Origin: Solirubrobacteraceae bacterium
Lineage (GTDB): Bacteria; Actinomycetota; Thermoleophilia; Solirubrobacterales; Solirubrobacteraceae
Assembly (NCBI GenBank): GCA_023230855.1
Contig: JALNWQ010000001.1
Span: 186,001 to 250,000, forward strand
DNA length: 64,000 nucleotides
Direction of reading: 5' to 3'
Made by a program: the position numbers and the translations under genes. The notes under the pieces are model-generated. The model worked only from the letters and a program-made list of their open reading frames with translations. It did no database searches and was not told the origin of the DNA. Below, one piece after another: positions 50,901-59,892 of this stretch. How positions within the stretch are numbered: position 1 is the stretch's first letter; every line of letters starts with the position of its first letter.

Positions 50901-53900
50901 CGCGTCGGCGCGGGAGGCGGTCAGCTCGTCGCGGAGCGCGTCGACGGTCCTGGTCGTGTCGGTGCGGAGGTCGGCGAGCGCGGCCTCGAGGTCGACGACG
51001 GCCCGCTCGGCCTCGGCTCGCGCGGCGGTGGCGTCGGTGAGCGCGGCGGCGTGCTCGCGCTCGAGCTCGGCGATCCGCTCGGCCTGGGTCGCCTCGAGCG
51101 CGCGGGTCCCCTCGGCGATGGCCTGCTCGTGCTCGGCGTGCGCGGCGGCGAGCTCGTCGTGGTGCCGGGCGACCGCCTCGGCGTGCTCGGACTCGAGGGC
51201 CTGCAGCGCCGCGGCGTGCGCGGTCCCGAGCCGGTCGAGCGTCGCCTCGTGCTCGGTGCGGAGCTCGTCGGCGTGGCGCTCGGCGTCGGAGAGTCGGGTG
51301 CGGAGCTCGTCGAGGTCGCGCTCGAGGGCGGTGGCGCGGTCGAGCGCGGCCTGGCCGGTCCGCTCGGCCGCTTCCGCCCGCTCGGCTTCGGCGTCGGCGC
51401 GCTCCCGGGCGTCGGTGGCCCGGGCCTCGGCGGCGTCGGCGCGGGTGGTCGCGTCGTGTAGCTCGTCGGTGAGCTCGGCGATCCGCGCGGCGGCCCGGTC
51501 GGCCTGCTCGGACGCGTCGGCCCGCGCCGCGTCGCGCTCGTCGCGCGCGGTGGCCAGGTCGTGCTCGACCTTCGCGACCGCGGACTCGAGCTCCTGCCGG
51601 GCCGCGGCGCGGGCGGCCTCGACCTCGCGGGCGGCCACGTCCCGTGCGGCGTCGAGCTCGTCACGGAGCGCGGCCTCGGTGGTGGCGGCGGCGCGGAGCG
51701 CGGCGTCGTGCTCGGCGCGGGTGGTGGCGACGGCGGCGTCGTGCTCCGCGCGGAGGTCTGCGATCGCGGAGTCGCGGGCCTGCGTGGCGGCGTCGAGCTC
51801 GTGCGCGTGCGCGGCCCGGAGTCGGTCGAGCGCCTCCTCGTGCTCGGCGCGGAGCTCGGCCAGGGCGGTGTCATGGGACGCCTCGTGCGCGGCCCGGAGC
51901 CGGTCGAGCGCCTCCTCGTGCTCGGTCCGGAGCGCGGCGATCGCGGCTTCGTGGGCCTGGGTGGCGGTGGTGGTGGCGTGCTCGTGCTCGGTGCGGAGGT
52001 CGTCGGCGGCGCGCCGGGCGTCGGCGAGGTCGCGCTCGAGGGCGGTGGCGCGGTCGAGGGCGGCCTGGCCGGTCCGCTCGGCGGCATCCGCACGCTCGGC
52101 CTCCGCGTCGGCGCGCTCCCTCGCGTCCGTGGCCCGGGCCTCGGCGGCGTCCGCGCGCTCGTGGGCTGCGGTCGCCCGGGCTTCGGCCTCGCCGGCGCGG
52201 TCGGCGTGCTCGGTGGCGTCGGCGCGGGCGCGCTCGGCCTCGGCGGCGGCGGTCGTCGCGGCCTCGCGTGCGGCCGCGAGGGCTTCGTCGTGCGTGCGAT
52301 CGAGGTCGACGATCCGTGCGTCGTGCTCGGCGCGGATGGTCGCGAGGGCGGCGTCGTGCTCGGCGCGGAGGTCGGTGATCGCGGCGTCGCGGTCCTGCGT
52401 GGCGGCGTCGAGCTCGTGCTGGTGCGCGGTCCGGAGCCCGTCGAGGGTCGCCTCGTGCTCGGCGCGGAGGTCGGCGATCGCGGCGTCCTGGGACGCCTGG
52501 TGCTCCGCCTCGAGGCCGGTGAGCGCGGCGTCGAGGGACGCCTGGTGCTCCGCCCGGAGGTCGGCGATCGCGGCTTCGTGCGCTTCGTCGGCCGTGGCGG
52601 TGGCGTGCTCGTGCTCGGTGCGGAGCTCGTCGAGGTCGCGTTGGGCGTCGGCGAGTCGGGTGCGGAGGTCGTCGGCGTCGCGCCGGGCGTCGGCGACGTC
52701 GCGCTCGAGGGCGGTCGCGCGGTCGAGCGCGGCCTGGCCGGTCCGCTCGGCGGCGTCGGCCCGCTCGGCCTCGGCTTCGGCCTGCTCGCGGAGGCCGTCG
52801 AGGTCGGTCCGCAGCGCGTCGGCGACCCGCTCCGCGGCGTTCGCCCGCTCGGCTTCGGCGTCGGCGCGCTCCCGGGCGTCGGCGGCCCGGGCCTCCGCGG
52901 CGTCGGCGCGCTCGGCTGCGTGGCGGGCGGCGTCGTGGTGCTCGTCGGCGCGGGTGGTCGCGTCGTGCAGCTCGTCGGTGAGCTCGGCGATCCGCGCGGC
53001 GGCCCGGTCGGCCTGCTCGGACGCGTCGGCCCGGACGTCGGCGACCTCGCCCTCGGCGGTGGCTGCGACCGCGCGTGCGGCCGCCAGGTCCTGCTCGGCC
53101 CTGGCGCGGACGGCGTCGAGCTCGTCACGGTGACGGGCGGCGGCCTCGTCGTGGGCGGCGCGCGCGGCGTCGAGCTCGTCGCCGAGGGCGGCCAGCGCGG
53201 CGTCGTGGGCGGCGCTCCGGGCGGTGGCTTCGTCGCGGGCGACGGCGAGGTCGCGCTGGGCGGTCGCGAGGGCCTCCGCGCGTGCCGCCAGGGCCTCTCG
53301 CGCGGTGTCGAGCTCGTGCTCGTGCGCGGTCCGGAGCTCGGCGAGGGTCGCCTCGTGCTCAGCCCGGAGCTCGGCGAGCGCGGCGTCCTGCGACGCGTGG
53401 TGCTCCGCCTCGAGGCCGGTGAGCGCGGCGTCGAGGGTCGCCTGGTGCTCGGCCCGGAGCTCGGCGAGCGCGGCGTCGTGCTCGGTCCGGAGCGCGGTGA
53501 TCGCGTCGTCGTGCTCGGCCTGGAGCGCGGCGATCGCGGCCGCGTGGGCCTCGGTCGCGGTGGTGGTGGCGTGCGCGTGCTCGGTGCGGAGGTCGTCGGC
53601 GTGGCGCTCGGCGTCGGCGAGTCGGGTGCGGAGCTCGTCGAGGTCGCGCTGGGAGTCTCCGAGTCGGGTGCGGAGGTCGTCGGCGTCGCGCCGGGCGTCG
53701 GCGACGTCGCGCTCCAGGGCGGTGGAGCGGTCGAGGGCGGCCTGGCCGGTCCGCTCGGCGGCGTCGGCCCGTTCGGCCTCGGCTTCGGCCTGCTCATGGG
53801 CGGCGGTGGCCCGGGCCTCGGCCGCGTCGACGCGCCGGGCGTCGACGTCGGCCTGCGCGCGGAGCCGGTCGACGGCATCCCGGAGATCGCCGGCGGTGCG

Positions 53901-56900
53901 CTCGGCCGCCTCGACCCCGGCGACCGCGTCGTCGCGTTCGCGCTCGAGGTCGGCGAGGCGCTCCGCGTGCTCCGCCACCACCCCGCCGATGCGCTGCTCC
54001 GCGACCTCGTCGGCCTGCCGGCGAGCGTCCTCCAGCGCACGCTCCGCGTCCCGTCGGACCTCCTCGAGCTCGACCCGATGGCGCTCCTGCGTGGACTCGA
54101 CCTCGTCGCGCGCCGCCTGCAACGCGTGCTCGGCCGCCCGCAGCGCCTCGGCGTGCTCGGCCCGGAGGCCTGCGAGCGCGTCCTCGTGCTCGACGGCGAG
54201 CCGGGCGACGGTCGCATCGCGGTCGGTGCGGAGCTCGTCGGCGACGCGCTCGGCGTCGGCCAGTCGCGTGCGGAGGTCGTCGAGGTCGCGCTCCAGCGCG
54301 GCGGCACGGTCGAGCGCGGCCTGGCCGGTCCGCTCGGCGGCGTCGGCCCGGTCGGCCTCGTCGCGTGCGGCGTCGGCCTGCTCGTCGGCGCGCGTGGTCG
54401 CGTCGCGCAGCTCGTCGGTGAGCTCGGCGATCCGCGCGGCGGCGCGGTCGGCGTGCTCGGTGGCGTCGGTGCGCGCGCGCTCGGCCTCGGCGGCGGCGGT
54501 CGTCGCGGCCTCGCGTGCGGCCGCGAGGGCCTCGTCGTGCGTGCGATCGAGCTCGACGATCCGTGCTTCGTGCTCGGCGCGGATGGTCGCGAGGGCGGCG
54601 TCGTGCTCGGCGCGGAGGTCGGTGATCGCGGCGTCTCGGGCCTGCGTGGCGGCGTCGAGCTCGTGCTCGTGCGCGGTCCGGAGCTCGGCGAGCGCGGCGT
54701 CCTGGGACGCCTGGTGCTCCGCCTCGAGGCCGGTGAGCGCGGCGTCGAGGGTCGCCTGGTGCTCGGCCCGGAGCTCGGCGAGCGCGGCGTCGTGCTCGGT
54801 CCGGAGCGCGGCGATCGCGGCTTCGTGCGCTTCGTCGGCCGTGGCGGTGGCGTGCTCGTGCTCGGTGCGGAGCTCGTCGGCGTGGCGCTCGGCGTCGGCG
54901 AGTCGGGTGCGGAGCTCGTCGAGGTCGCGCTCGAGCGCGGTGGAGCGGTCGAGGGCGGCCTGGCCGGTCCGCTCGGCGGCGTCGGCGCGGTCGGCCTCGG
55001 CGTCGGCCTGCTCGAGGGCGGCGGTGGTCCGGGCCTCGGCCGCGTCGACGCGCTCCCGGGCGGCGGCGCCCTCGGCCTCGGCGCGGGCCGCGCGGTCGGC
55101 CTCGGCGGCGACCCGATCACGGAGCCCGTCGAGGTCCGCCCGCAACGTGTCGACGATCCGCTCCGCGGCCGCCGCCCGCTCGGCCTCCCGGCGCGTGGCG
55201 TCGGCCTGCTCGTCGGCGCGGACGGTCGCGTCGTGCAGCTCGTCGGTGAGCTCGGCGATCCGGACGGCGGCCCGGTCGGCCTGCTCGGACGCGTCGGCCC
55301 GGACGTCGGCGACCTCGGCCTCGGCGGTGGCGGCGACCTCCCGCGCGGCGTCGAGCTCCCGCCGCGACCGCTCGGCCGCGTCGGCCAGCGCCCGGTCGCG
55401 CTCGTCGCGTGCGGTCGCCAGGTCCTGCTCGGCCTGCGCGAGCGCGGCCTCGAGCTCCTGCTGCGCCGCGACGCGGACGGCCTCGACCTCGCGCGCGGCG
55501 ACCTCGCGGGCGGTGGCGAGCTCGCGGTCCGCGTCGTCGGTGGCGGCGGCCAGCTCGGCGGCGGCGGCCCCGCGGGCGGCCTCCAGCTCGGCTGCGGCCG
55601 CGTCCCGGGCGGCCGCCAGCTCGGTGGTCGCGGCGTCCCGGACGGCCTCCAGCTCGCGCGCGGCCTCGTCCTGCGCCGCCCGGAGGTCCGCCGCGGCCTG
55701 CGACCGCACGGCCTCGACGCGCGCGTCGGCCTCGGCGCGGACGCGCTCCGCGTCCTGCGCGGAGCGCGTCGCCGCGGCCTCGAGCCCGGCCCGCGCGCGG
55801 TCGCGCTCCTCCTCGGCCGCGGCGACGTCGCGCGCGGCCCGGGACCGCAGCTCGTCGAGCTCGGCACGGACGGCGAGCAACGCCTCCTCGTGCGCCCGGC
55901 GGTCGTGCTCGAGCGCGGCGGCGCTCTCGGCCGCGTGGGCGCGCCCGAGCTCCTCGCGCAGCGCCTGCAGATCGCGGGCGTGGGTGACCGCGAGCTCCTC
56001 GCGCACGGCCGCAGCGGCATCGGCGCGTGCGGCCGCGACGGCTTCGGCGGCCCCCTCGTGGGCCGCCACGACGCGGGCGTCGGCGTCCGCCCGGGCGGCT
56101 TCGAGCGCCGCGTCGCGCTCCTCGACGAGGCGCGCCAGGGCCGCCTCGTGCTCCGCGGCGGCGCGCGCCGCCGCGTCGGCGTGCTCCTCGACGGCGCGCG
56201 CGACGGTGGCCCGCGCCCGCTCGCGCTCGGCCTCGAGCTCCGCCCGGGCCTCGTCCTCGACGGTCCGGACGGCCGCGTCGGCCGCGGCGCGGGCCGTGGC
56301 GATCTCGTCGGCGTGGGCGGCCTGGAGCTCCGCGATCCGACGGGCGGCGTCCTCGTCGGCCTCGCGTCGCGCGGCGTCGGCGGCGTCACGGAGGGCCGAG
56401 AGCTCGTCGGCGGCGTCGGCCGCCCGGGCCTCGGCGTCCCGGCGCGCCTCGTCGAGCGCGTCGCGTGCGGTGGCGGCCGCCAACTCCTGCTCGCTCGCGC
56501 GGTCGAGCGCGGCCTGCGCGGTGCGCTCCGCCGCCGCCCGGCGCTCGTCCGCGTCATCGGCCCGCTCTCGGGCCTCGTCCGCGGACCGCACCGCATCCGC
56601 GTACGCCCGCTCGGCGTCCTCGCGCGCCGCGGTCTCCTCCTCCGCACGGCGGACGATCTCGTCGCGCGCCTGCTCGGCCTCCTCGGCGCGCCGCGCGGAC
56701 TCGTCGCGTGCCGCCTCGGCCTCCTCGGCCCGCCGCGCGATCTCGTCGCGCGCCTGCTCGGCCTCCTCGGCCCGCCGCGCGGCCTCGTCGCGTGCCGCCT
56801 CGGCCTCCTCGGCACGCCGCGCGATCTCGTCGCGCGTCGCCTCGGCCTCCTCGGCACGCCGTGCGGCGCCGTCGCGCGCGGCCTCCGCGTCCGCCATCCG

Positions 56901-59825
56901 ACGCTCGGCGTCGGCCCGCGCCGCGTCGGCCTCCCCGCGGGCCCGGTCGAGATCCCGTGCGGTCGCGTCGCGGACGGCGGCCAGCTCGTCGCGGATCGCG
57001 GCGATCCGCCCCTCGGCGTCCTCGCGCGCGGCGTCGAGCGCGGCACGGAGCTCCTCGGCGGTGCGCTCGTGGGCGTCGGACCGCGCGGTGGCCTCGGCGA
57101 CGCGGGACCCGGCCTCGTCGCGCGCGGCGCGGAGCTCGGCGTCGAGCCGATCCCGGTCGGCCTCGACCGCGGCGATCCTCGCCCCCAGCTCGTCGGCCCG
57201 TCGCTCTGCGTCGAGCGCCCGGTCCAGGGCGCCCTGCCCGGTCCGCTCGGCGGACGCCAGGCGCTCCCGCTCGTCCTCGAGCCGACGGTCGACGTCGTCG
57301 CGCTCCTCGCGGGCCGCGGCGATCGCGGCGTCCGCGTCCGCCCGTGCCGCGGCGATCCGCTCCTCGGCGGCTGCGGTGACGGCGGCGATCGCCCGGTCGC
57401 GCTCCTCGCGCGCGGCGTCGAGCGCGGCGGCCCGCTCGCGATCGGCCGCCGCGGTGGCCTCGGCCGTCGCATGCCGGCGCGCGTCCTCGGCCGCCGCGTC
57501 GACGGCGGCCGCGAGGTCTCGCGCGTGCGCCTCGGCGAGCTCGGTCCGGAGCGCATCGAGCGCGGCGTCCCGGACGCGGGCCGTCTCGGCGACCGCCTCC
57601 TCACGGATCCGGTCGTGGGCGTCACGGGCCTCGGACTCGGCCTGCTCGGCGCGCGCATCGGCGTCCGCGCGGGCCCGCGCGACATCGGCCTCCGCGGCCC
57701 GGCGGGCGGCGTCCGCGGCCCGGGCGGCGGCCTCGGCGGCCTCCACCCGCTCGTGCAGCTCGGCGAGGCGCCGCTCCAGGTCGGCCGCCTGCTCGAGCGC
57801 GGACCGGCCGGTCCGCTCGACGGCGGCGGCCCGCTCGCGCTCGTCCTCGAGCTCCAGCCGGGCGTCGTCGGCCTCGCGTCGCGCGGCGGCGGCGTCGCCC
57901 CGGGCTGCGTCGGCTTCGCCCCGGGCCGCGTCGAGCGCGCCCCGCAGCCGCTCGAGCTCCTCGTCGTGGCGGCCGGACGCGGAGCCCGCCGCCTGCAGCT
58001 CGTCGGTGAGCGCGGCGATCCGGGCGTCGGCCGCCGCGGCCCGATCGAGCGCGTCCTGCGCCGCGCGCTCCGCGGCCGCCGAGCGGTCCCGCTCCACGTC
58101 GACCCGCTCGGCGGCCTCGGCGGCGCGGGACCTCTCGGCGGCGAGCTCGGCGGCGTGGCGCGCCTCGACCTCCTCGATCGCCTCGACCTGCGCGTCGGCG
58201 GCCGCGGCGCGCAGGGCGTCGAGATCGGCGTCGTGGCGGGCCTCGAGCTCGTCGATCCGCCCGGCGGTGGCGGCCCGCTCCCGCTCGAGCTCGTCGCGGA
58301 TGCCCGCAAGCTCCTCCTCGAGGCGGACCCGGACCGCGTCGCGCTCCCGCTCCGCCTCGTCCCGGCCGGCGAGCGCGGCCTCCCGGGCGGCCTCGAGCTC
58401 GACCCGCAGCGCGTCCCGCTCGCGCTCGACCGCGGCCGCGCGCTCGCCCTGTCGAACCGCGTCGCCGGCCGCCTGCTCCGCCCGCTCCCGCAGCCGCTCG
58501 CGCTCCTCGTCGGCATCGGCGGCGGCGCGCTCGCGGTCCTCGAGCTCGCGCTGCAGCGCCGACATCGCCGACCCCGTGCCGGCCGACGCCTCCTCGAGCG
58601 CGTCGAGGCGCTCGCGAAGCTCGGCGAGCCGGGCCTCCGCCGCCTGCCGCTCGGCGTCGAGCGCGGCCTTCGCGTTGTCGCGCTCCCGGGCGAGCAGCGC
58701 GGCGGCCGCGTCGCGCTCGGCGGCGAGCGCGCGATCGGCCTCCAGGCGCTCCGCGTCGAGGCGGGCCTCGACCTCCACGCGCTCGGCGTCGAGCCGCGCC
58801 CGCTCCCGCTCCACCTCGGCCCGCGTCCGCTCGCTGGCGTCGAGTCGCTCGCCGAGCGCGCGCAGCTCGGCGGCCAGCGCGTCGCGCTCCTCGCGGCCGG
58901 CGTCGCGCTCCCGGTCGGCCTCCTCCACCCGGGCGCGCAGCGCGTCGATCCGCGGCAGCAGCTCGTCACGGACGCGGGCCGCCTCGTCGCGCGCGGCGCG
59001 GGCGTCGCGCTCGGCCTCCGCGATCGTGGTGCGGGCGTCGAGCTCGGCGGCGGCGCGGGCCTCGCGGGCCGCGCGCTCGGCCGCGGCGATCCGCTCGGCC
59101 GCGTCGCGCTCCGCCGCCTCGAGCCGCTCCCGGACGGCGGCGGCGTCACGCTCCGCGTCGCGCCGCGCCCGCCGCTCGTCGTCGACCCGTTGCTCGGCGC
59201 CGAGCCGTGCCTGTCGTTGCTGCTCCGCCTCGCGCTGGGCGGCCAGCCGTCGGGTGCGCTCGGCCTCGAGGTCGCGCGGCGACGGCAGCGAGCGTCCCGC
59301 GGCGGGGGCGGCGATCGTGCGCGACACCGCACCGGCGAGCCGGCCGGCCGGTGGGGCGTCGGCGTCGGGGCGGTCGGCCGGGTCACGGTCGCCGGGCGCG
59401 TCGTCGCGGGGCGGCGCGTCGGTCCCCGCGTCGGAGGGCGCGGCGGGCTCGCGCGCCGGCGGGCGACGGCCCGGATCGCGACGGCGGGGACGCGGCAGGT
59501 CGACGAGCAGGTCGCCGCCGAGGTCGAGGGCGAACGCGACGCCCTCCGCGTCGAGCAGGGCCGGATCGGCGGGGAACGCCACCCGCCAGGTCGGCGACGC
59601 GTCGAGGTCGCGCGCCGCCAGCGGTGCGCTGTCGCCGGGGGACGGCAGCGGCGACAGCCGGTGGGTGCGGCGCCCGTCGTCGACGAGCAGGCCGGGCACC
59701 GCGAGCCGGCCGCGGCGCGGCGCGGTCCAGCGGCCCTCGATCCGCAGCAGCACCGTGCCCGCACCGGCCGGGACGGCCTCGAACCGGTCGCAGGTGAACC
59801 GCGGCGTGGTCGCGGGGTCGCTCAC
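47949..59825 (-). CDS. Giant coiled-coil protein (3,958 residues) with internal repeats
   Basis: The largest gene of the window. Residues 1-112 form a small beta-rich domain (FTCDRFEAVPAGAGTVLLRI, RLAVPGLLVDDGRRTHRL, GGDLLVDLPRP) that I do not recognise. Residues about 113-184 are Pro/Asp/Arg-rich. From about 185 to 3,905 the sequence is almost unbroken charged helix (Ala, Glu, Arg, Asp, Leu; no Pro runs, hardly any aromatic) with heptad and 11-residue periodicity, for example LRAEHQATLDA units, which is coiled coil. The tail (about 3,908-3,958) is acidic. The decapeptide ERTGQAALDR recurs exactly seven times, with diverged copies besides, and a 14-residue tandem repeat lies at about 981-1,058. 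There is no membrane segment or enzyme motif, so a cytoskeletal or scaffold role is inferred. GGCGGAG precedes the GTG. Confidence 0.85.
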   Translation of the reverse strand: MSDPATTPRFTCDRFEAVPAGAGTVLLRIEGRWTAPRRGRLAVPGLLVDDGRRTHRLSPLPSPGDSAPLAARDLDASPTWRVAFPADPALLDAEGVAFALDLGGDLLVDLPRPRRRDPGRRPPAREPAAPSDAGTDAPPRDDAPGDRDPADRPDADAPPAGRLAGAVSRTIAAPAAGRSLPSPRDLEAERTRRLAAQREAEQQRQARLGAEQRVDDERRARRDAERDAAAVRERLEAAERDAAERIAAAERAAREARAAAELDARTTIAEAERDARAARDEAARVRDELLPRIDALRARVEEADRERDAGREERDALAAELRALGERLDASERTRAEVERERARLDAERVEVEARLDAERLEADRALAAERDAAAALLARERDNAKAALDAERQAAEARLAELRERLDALEEASAGTGSAMSALQRELEDRERAAADADEERERLRERAEQAAGDAVRQGERAAAVERERDALRVELEAAREAALAGRDEAERERDAVRVRLEEELAGIRDELERERAATAGRIDELEARHDADLDALRAAAADAQVEAIEEVEARHAAELAAERSRAAEAAERVDVERDRSAAAERAAQDALDRAAAADARIAALTDELQAAGSASGRHDEELERLRGALDAARGEADAARGDAAAARREADDARLELEDERERAAAVERTGRSALEQAADLERRLAELHERVEAAEAAARAADAARRAAEADVARARADADARAEQAESEARDAHDRIREEAVAETARVRDAALDALRTELAEAHARDLAAAVDAAAEDARRHATAEATAAADRERAAALDAAREERDRAIAAVTAAAEERIAAARADADAAIAAAREERDDVDRRLEDERERLASAERTGQGALDRALDAERRADELGARIAAVEADRDRLDAELRAARDEAGSRVAEATARSDAHERTAEELRAALDAAREDAEGRIAAIRDELAAVRDATARDLDRARGEADAARADAERRMADAEAARDGAARRAEEAEATRDEIARRAEEAEAARDEAARRAEEAEQARDEIARRAEEAEAARDESARRAEEAEQARDEIVRRAEEETAAREDAERAYADAVRSADEARERADDADERRAAAERTAQAALDRASEQELAAATARDALDEARRDAEARAADAADELSALRDAADAARREADEDAARRIAELQAAHADEIATARAAADAAVRTVEDEARAELEAERERARATVARAVEEHADAAARAAAEHEAALARLVEERDAALEAARADADARVVAAHEGAAEAVAAARADAAAAVREELAVTHARDLQALREELGRAHAAESAAALEHDRRAHEEALLAVRAELDELRSRAARDVAAAEEERDRARAGLEAAATRSAQDAERVRAEADARVEAVRSQAAADLRAAQDEAARELEAVRDAATTELAAARDAAAAELEAARGAAAAELAAATDDADRELATAREVAAREVEAVRVAAQQELEAALAQAEQDLATARDERDRALADAAERSRRELDAAREVAATAEAEVADVRADASEQADRAAVRIAELTDELHDATVRADEQADATRREAERAAAAERIVDTLRADLDGLRDRVAAEADRAARAEAEGAAARERVDAAEARTTAALEQADAEADRADAAERTGQAALDRSTALERDLDELRTRLADAERHADELRTEHEHATATADEAHEAAIAALRTEHDAALAELRAEHQATLDAALTGLEAEHQASQDAALAELRTAHEHELDAATQARDAAITDLRAEHDAALATIRAEHEARIVELDRTHDEALAAAREAATTAAAEAERARTDATEHADRAAARIAELTDELRDATTRADEQADAARDEADRADAAERTGQAALDRAAALERDLDDLRTRLADAERVADELRTDRDATVARLAVEHEDALAGLRAEHAEALRAAEHALQAARDEVESTQERHRVELEEVRRDAERALEDARRQADEVAEQRIGGVVAEHAERLADLERERDDAVAGVEAAERTAGDLRDAVDRLRAQADVDARRVDAAEARATAAHEQAEAEAERADAAERTGQAALDRSTALERDVADARRDADDLRTRLGDSQRDLDELRTRLADAERHADDLRTEHAHATTTATEAHAAAIAALQAEHDDAITALRTEHDAALAELRAEHQATLDAALTGLEAEHHASQDAALAELRAEHEATLAELRTAHEHELDTAREALAARAEALATAQRDLAVARDEATARSAAHDAALAALGDELDAARAAHDEAAARHRDELDAVRARAEQDLAAARAVAATAEGEVADVRADASEQADRAAARIAELTDELHDATTRADEHHDAARHAAERADAAEARAADARERADAEAERANAAERVADALRTDLDGLREQAEAEAERADAAERTGQAALDRATALERDVADARRDADDLRTRLADAQRDLDELRTEHEHATATADEAHEAAIADLRAEHQASLDAALTGLEAEHQASQDAAIADLRAEHEATLDGLRTAHQHELDAATQDRDAAITDLRAEHDAALATIRAEHDARIVDLDRTHDEALAAAREAATTAAAEAERARADATEHADRAGEAEARATAAHERADAAEARATDARERADAEAERADAAERTGQAALDRATALERDLADARRAADDLRTEHEHATTTATQAHEAAIAALRTEHEEALDRLRAAHEASHDTALAELRAEHEEALDRLRAAHAHELDAATQARDSAIADLRAEHDAAVATTRAEHDAALRAAATTEAALRDELDAARDVAAREVEAARAAARQELESAVAKVEHDLATARDERDAARADASEQADRAAARIAELTDELHDATTRADAAEARATDARERADAEAERAEAAERTGQAALDRATALERDLDELRTRLSDAERHADELRTEHEATLDRLGTAHAAALQALESEHAEAVARHHDELAAAHAEHEQAIAEGTRALEATQAERIAELEREHAAALTDATAARAEAERAVVDLEAALADLRTDTTRTVDALRDELTASRADAESRIADVTEQRDAERDRADGAERTGQAALDRAEGLQRDLDEVHARLAGVEADLADRDATLARLRDEATAAAATAAQEVATVREALDAREAALDAATAERDALRDRVTAGTAEVDRLRDLLATHEDALAAARDDVAATAERADAEAERANAAERTGHGALGRIAELESRLEAAEEAARDAGQRLETGLRDAELQRTELQARADESTAELRRRLDAQESVEQELLDELRRVRRELDDRSSDADAHADVISGLRDELATARTQADEVADELRTAARRANDERHAMAGRLAATQATLARLREQVRVADDVSPEDIAHALSDRLTEAEDRADAAVARAGEADARVAEAERRADEIEQTRIEALRRVEGIERERKRAEEDANQLRRRLEGEREEARRQAVEAERRLEELRDTTEQRIHALRTRLDPERQRLEEAARSGEARLQEARLDHQRAAQALRDEHEAEMLALRRELAAVRDATDARIDEALAARDAEHERRREEEAEAHATALERRTAELEGRLHALALDQALQVRTLQEGQDAQIAEITAAHGLEIERLRDEHRAAVERLSEERDRETLQATGDRQEELIALHDRVAALEAERDAALERLEDTHRHAERIETAAAEELERREREIRAAAQAERDELALAHERERAADEVAREQRDEERERERREREEDLAAEQDRRLEEREQRHADELAALRVELEAQVVRATEEADGARSVSDELERRLAVAEEGLRDTKRRLDREAAERRERERELERLRSASGDVSRQGRERLAQLEQDVRRARERVAAAERSEREARAALRTREASARAGQDPRRALADQAERRRLEQRVGDLERRLAAALEAGRETEAARREAERRHGAAAERLQADAESGERLRADLDEARARVDELTDALADAEDRIVATEELRDRAVAELSRAREAHDAALARAADADADGEQDRDDAPTFDADAQDDPDAVDARDAGPGESDDRDAESGPDDAEPTDAGAGDED
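56652..56880. repeat. 42-bp tandem repeat inside the giant coiled-coil gene
   Basis: About five to six near-identical 42-bp units encode 14-residue (two-heptad) repeats such as ARRAEEAEAARDEI and ARRAEEAEQARDEI. The unit is 14 codons long, so copy number can change without loss of frame or of coiled-coil phase. Confidence 0.85.
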
Positions 59826-59892
59826 CCGTATGGCTCCGCCGGCACGCGCGCGAGTCTATGGGCCCCGGGCACGGGCGTGGAGGGGCGTCGGG

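Noticed and set aside
50400..58100. Regularly recurring DNA repeats taken as a CRISPR or satellite array
   Set aside because: The repeats are codon-phased parts of one long gene with irregular spacing of 250-1,500 bp and no unique spacers.
50921..59764. 2,947-residue frame on the same strand as the giant gene, shifted by one base
   Set aside because: It gives a Pro/Ser/Arg/Thr-rich sequence with no secondary-structure logic, whereas the chosen frame gives regular coiled coil with an ordered N-terminal domain and acidic tail.
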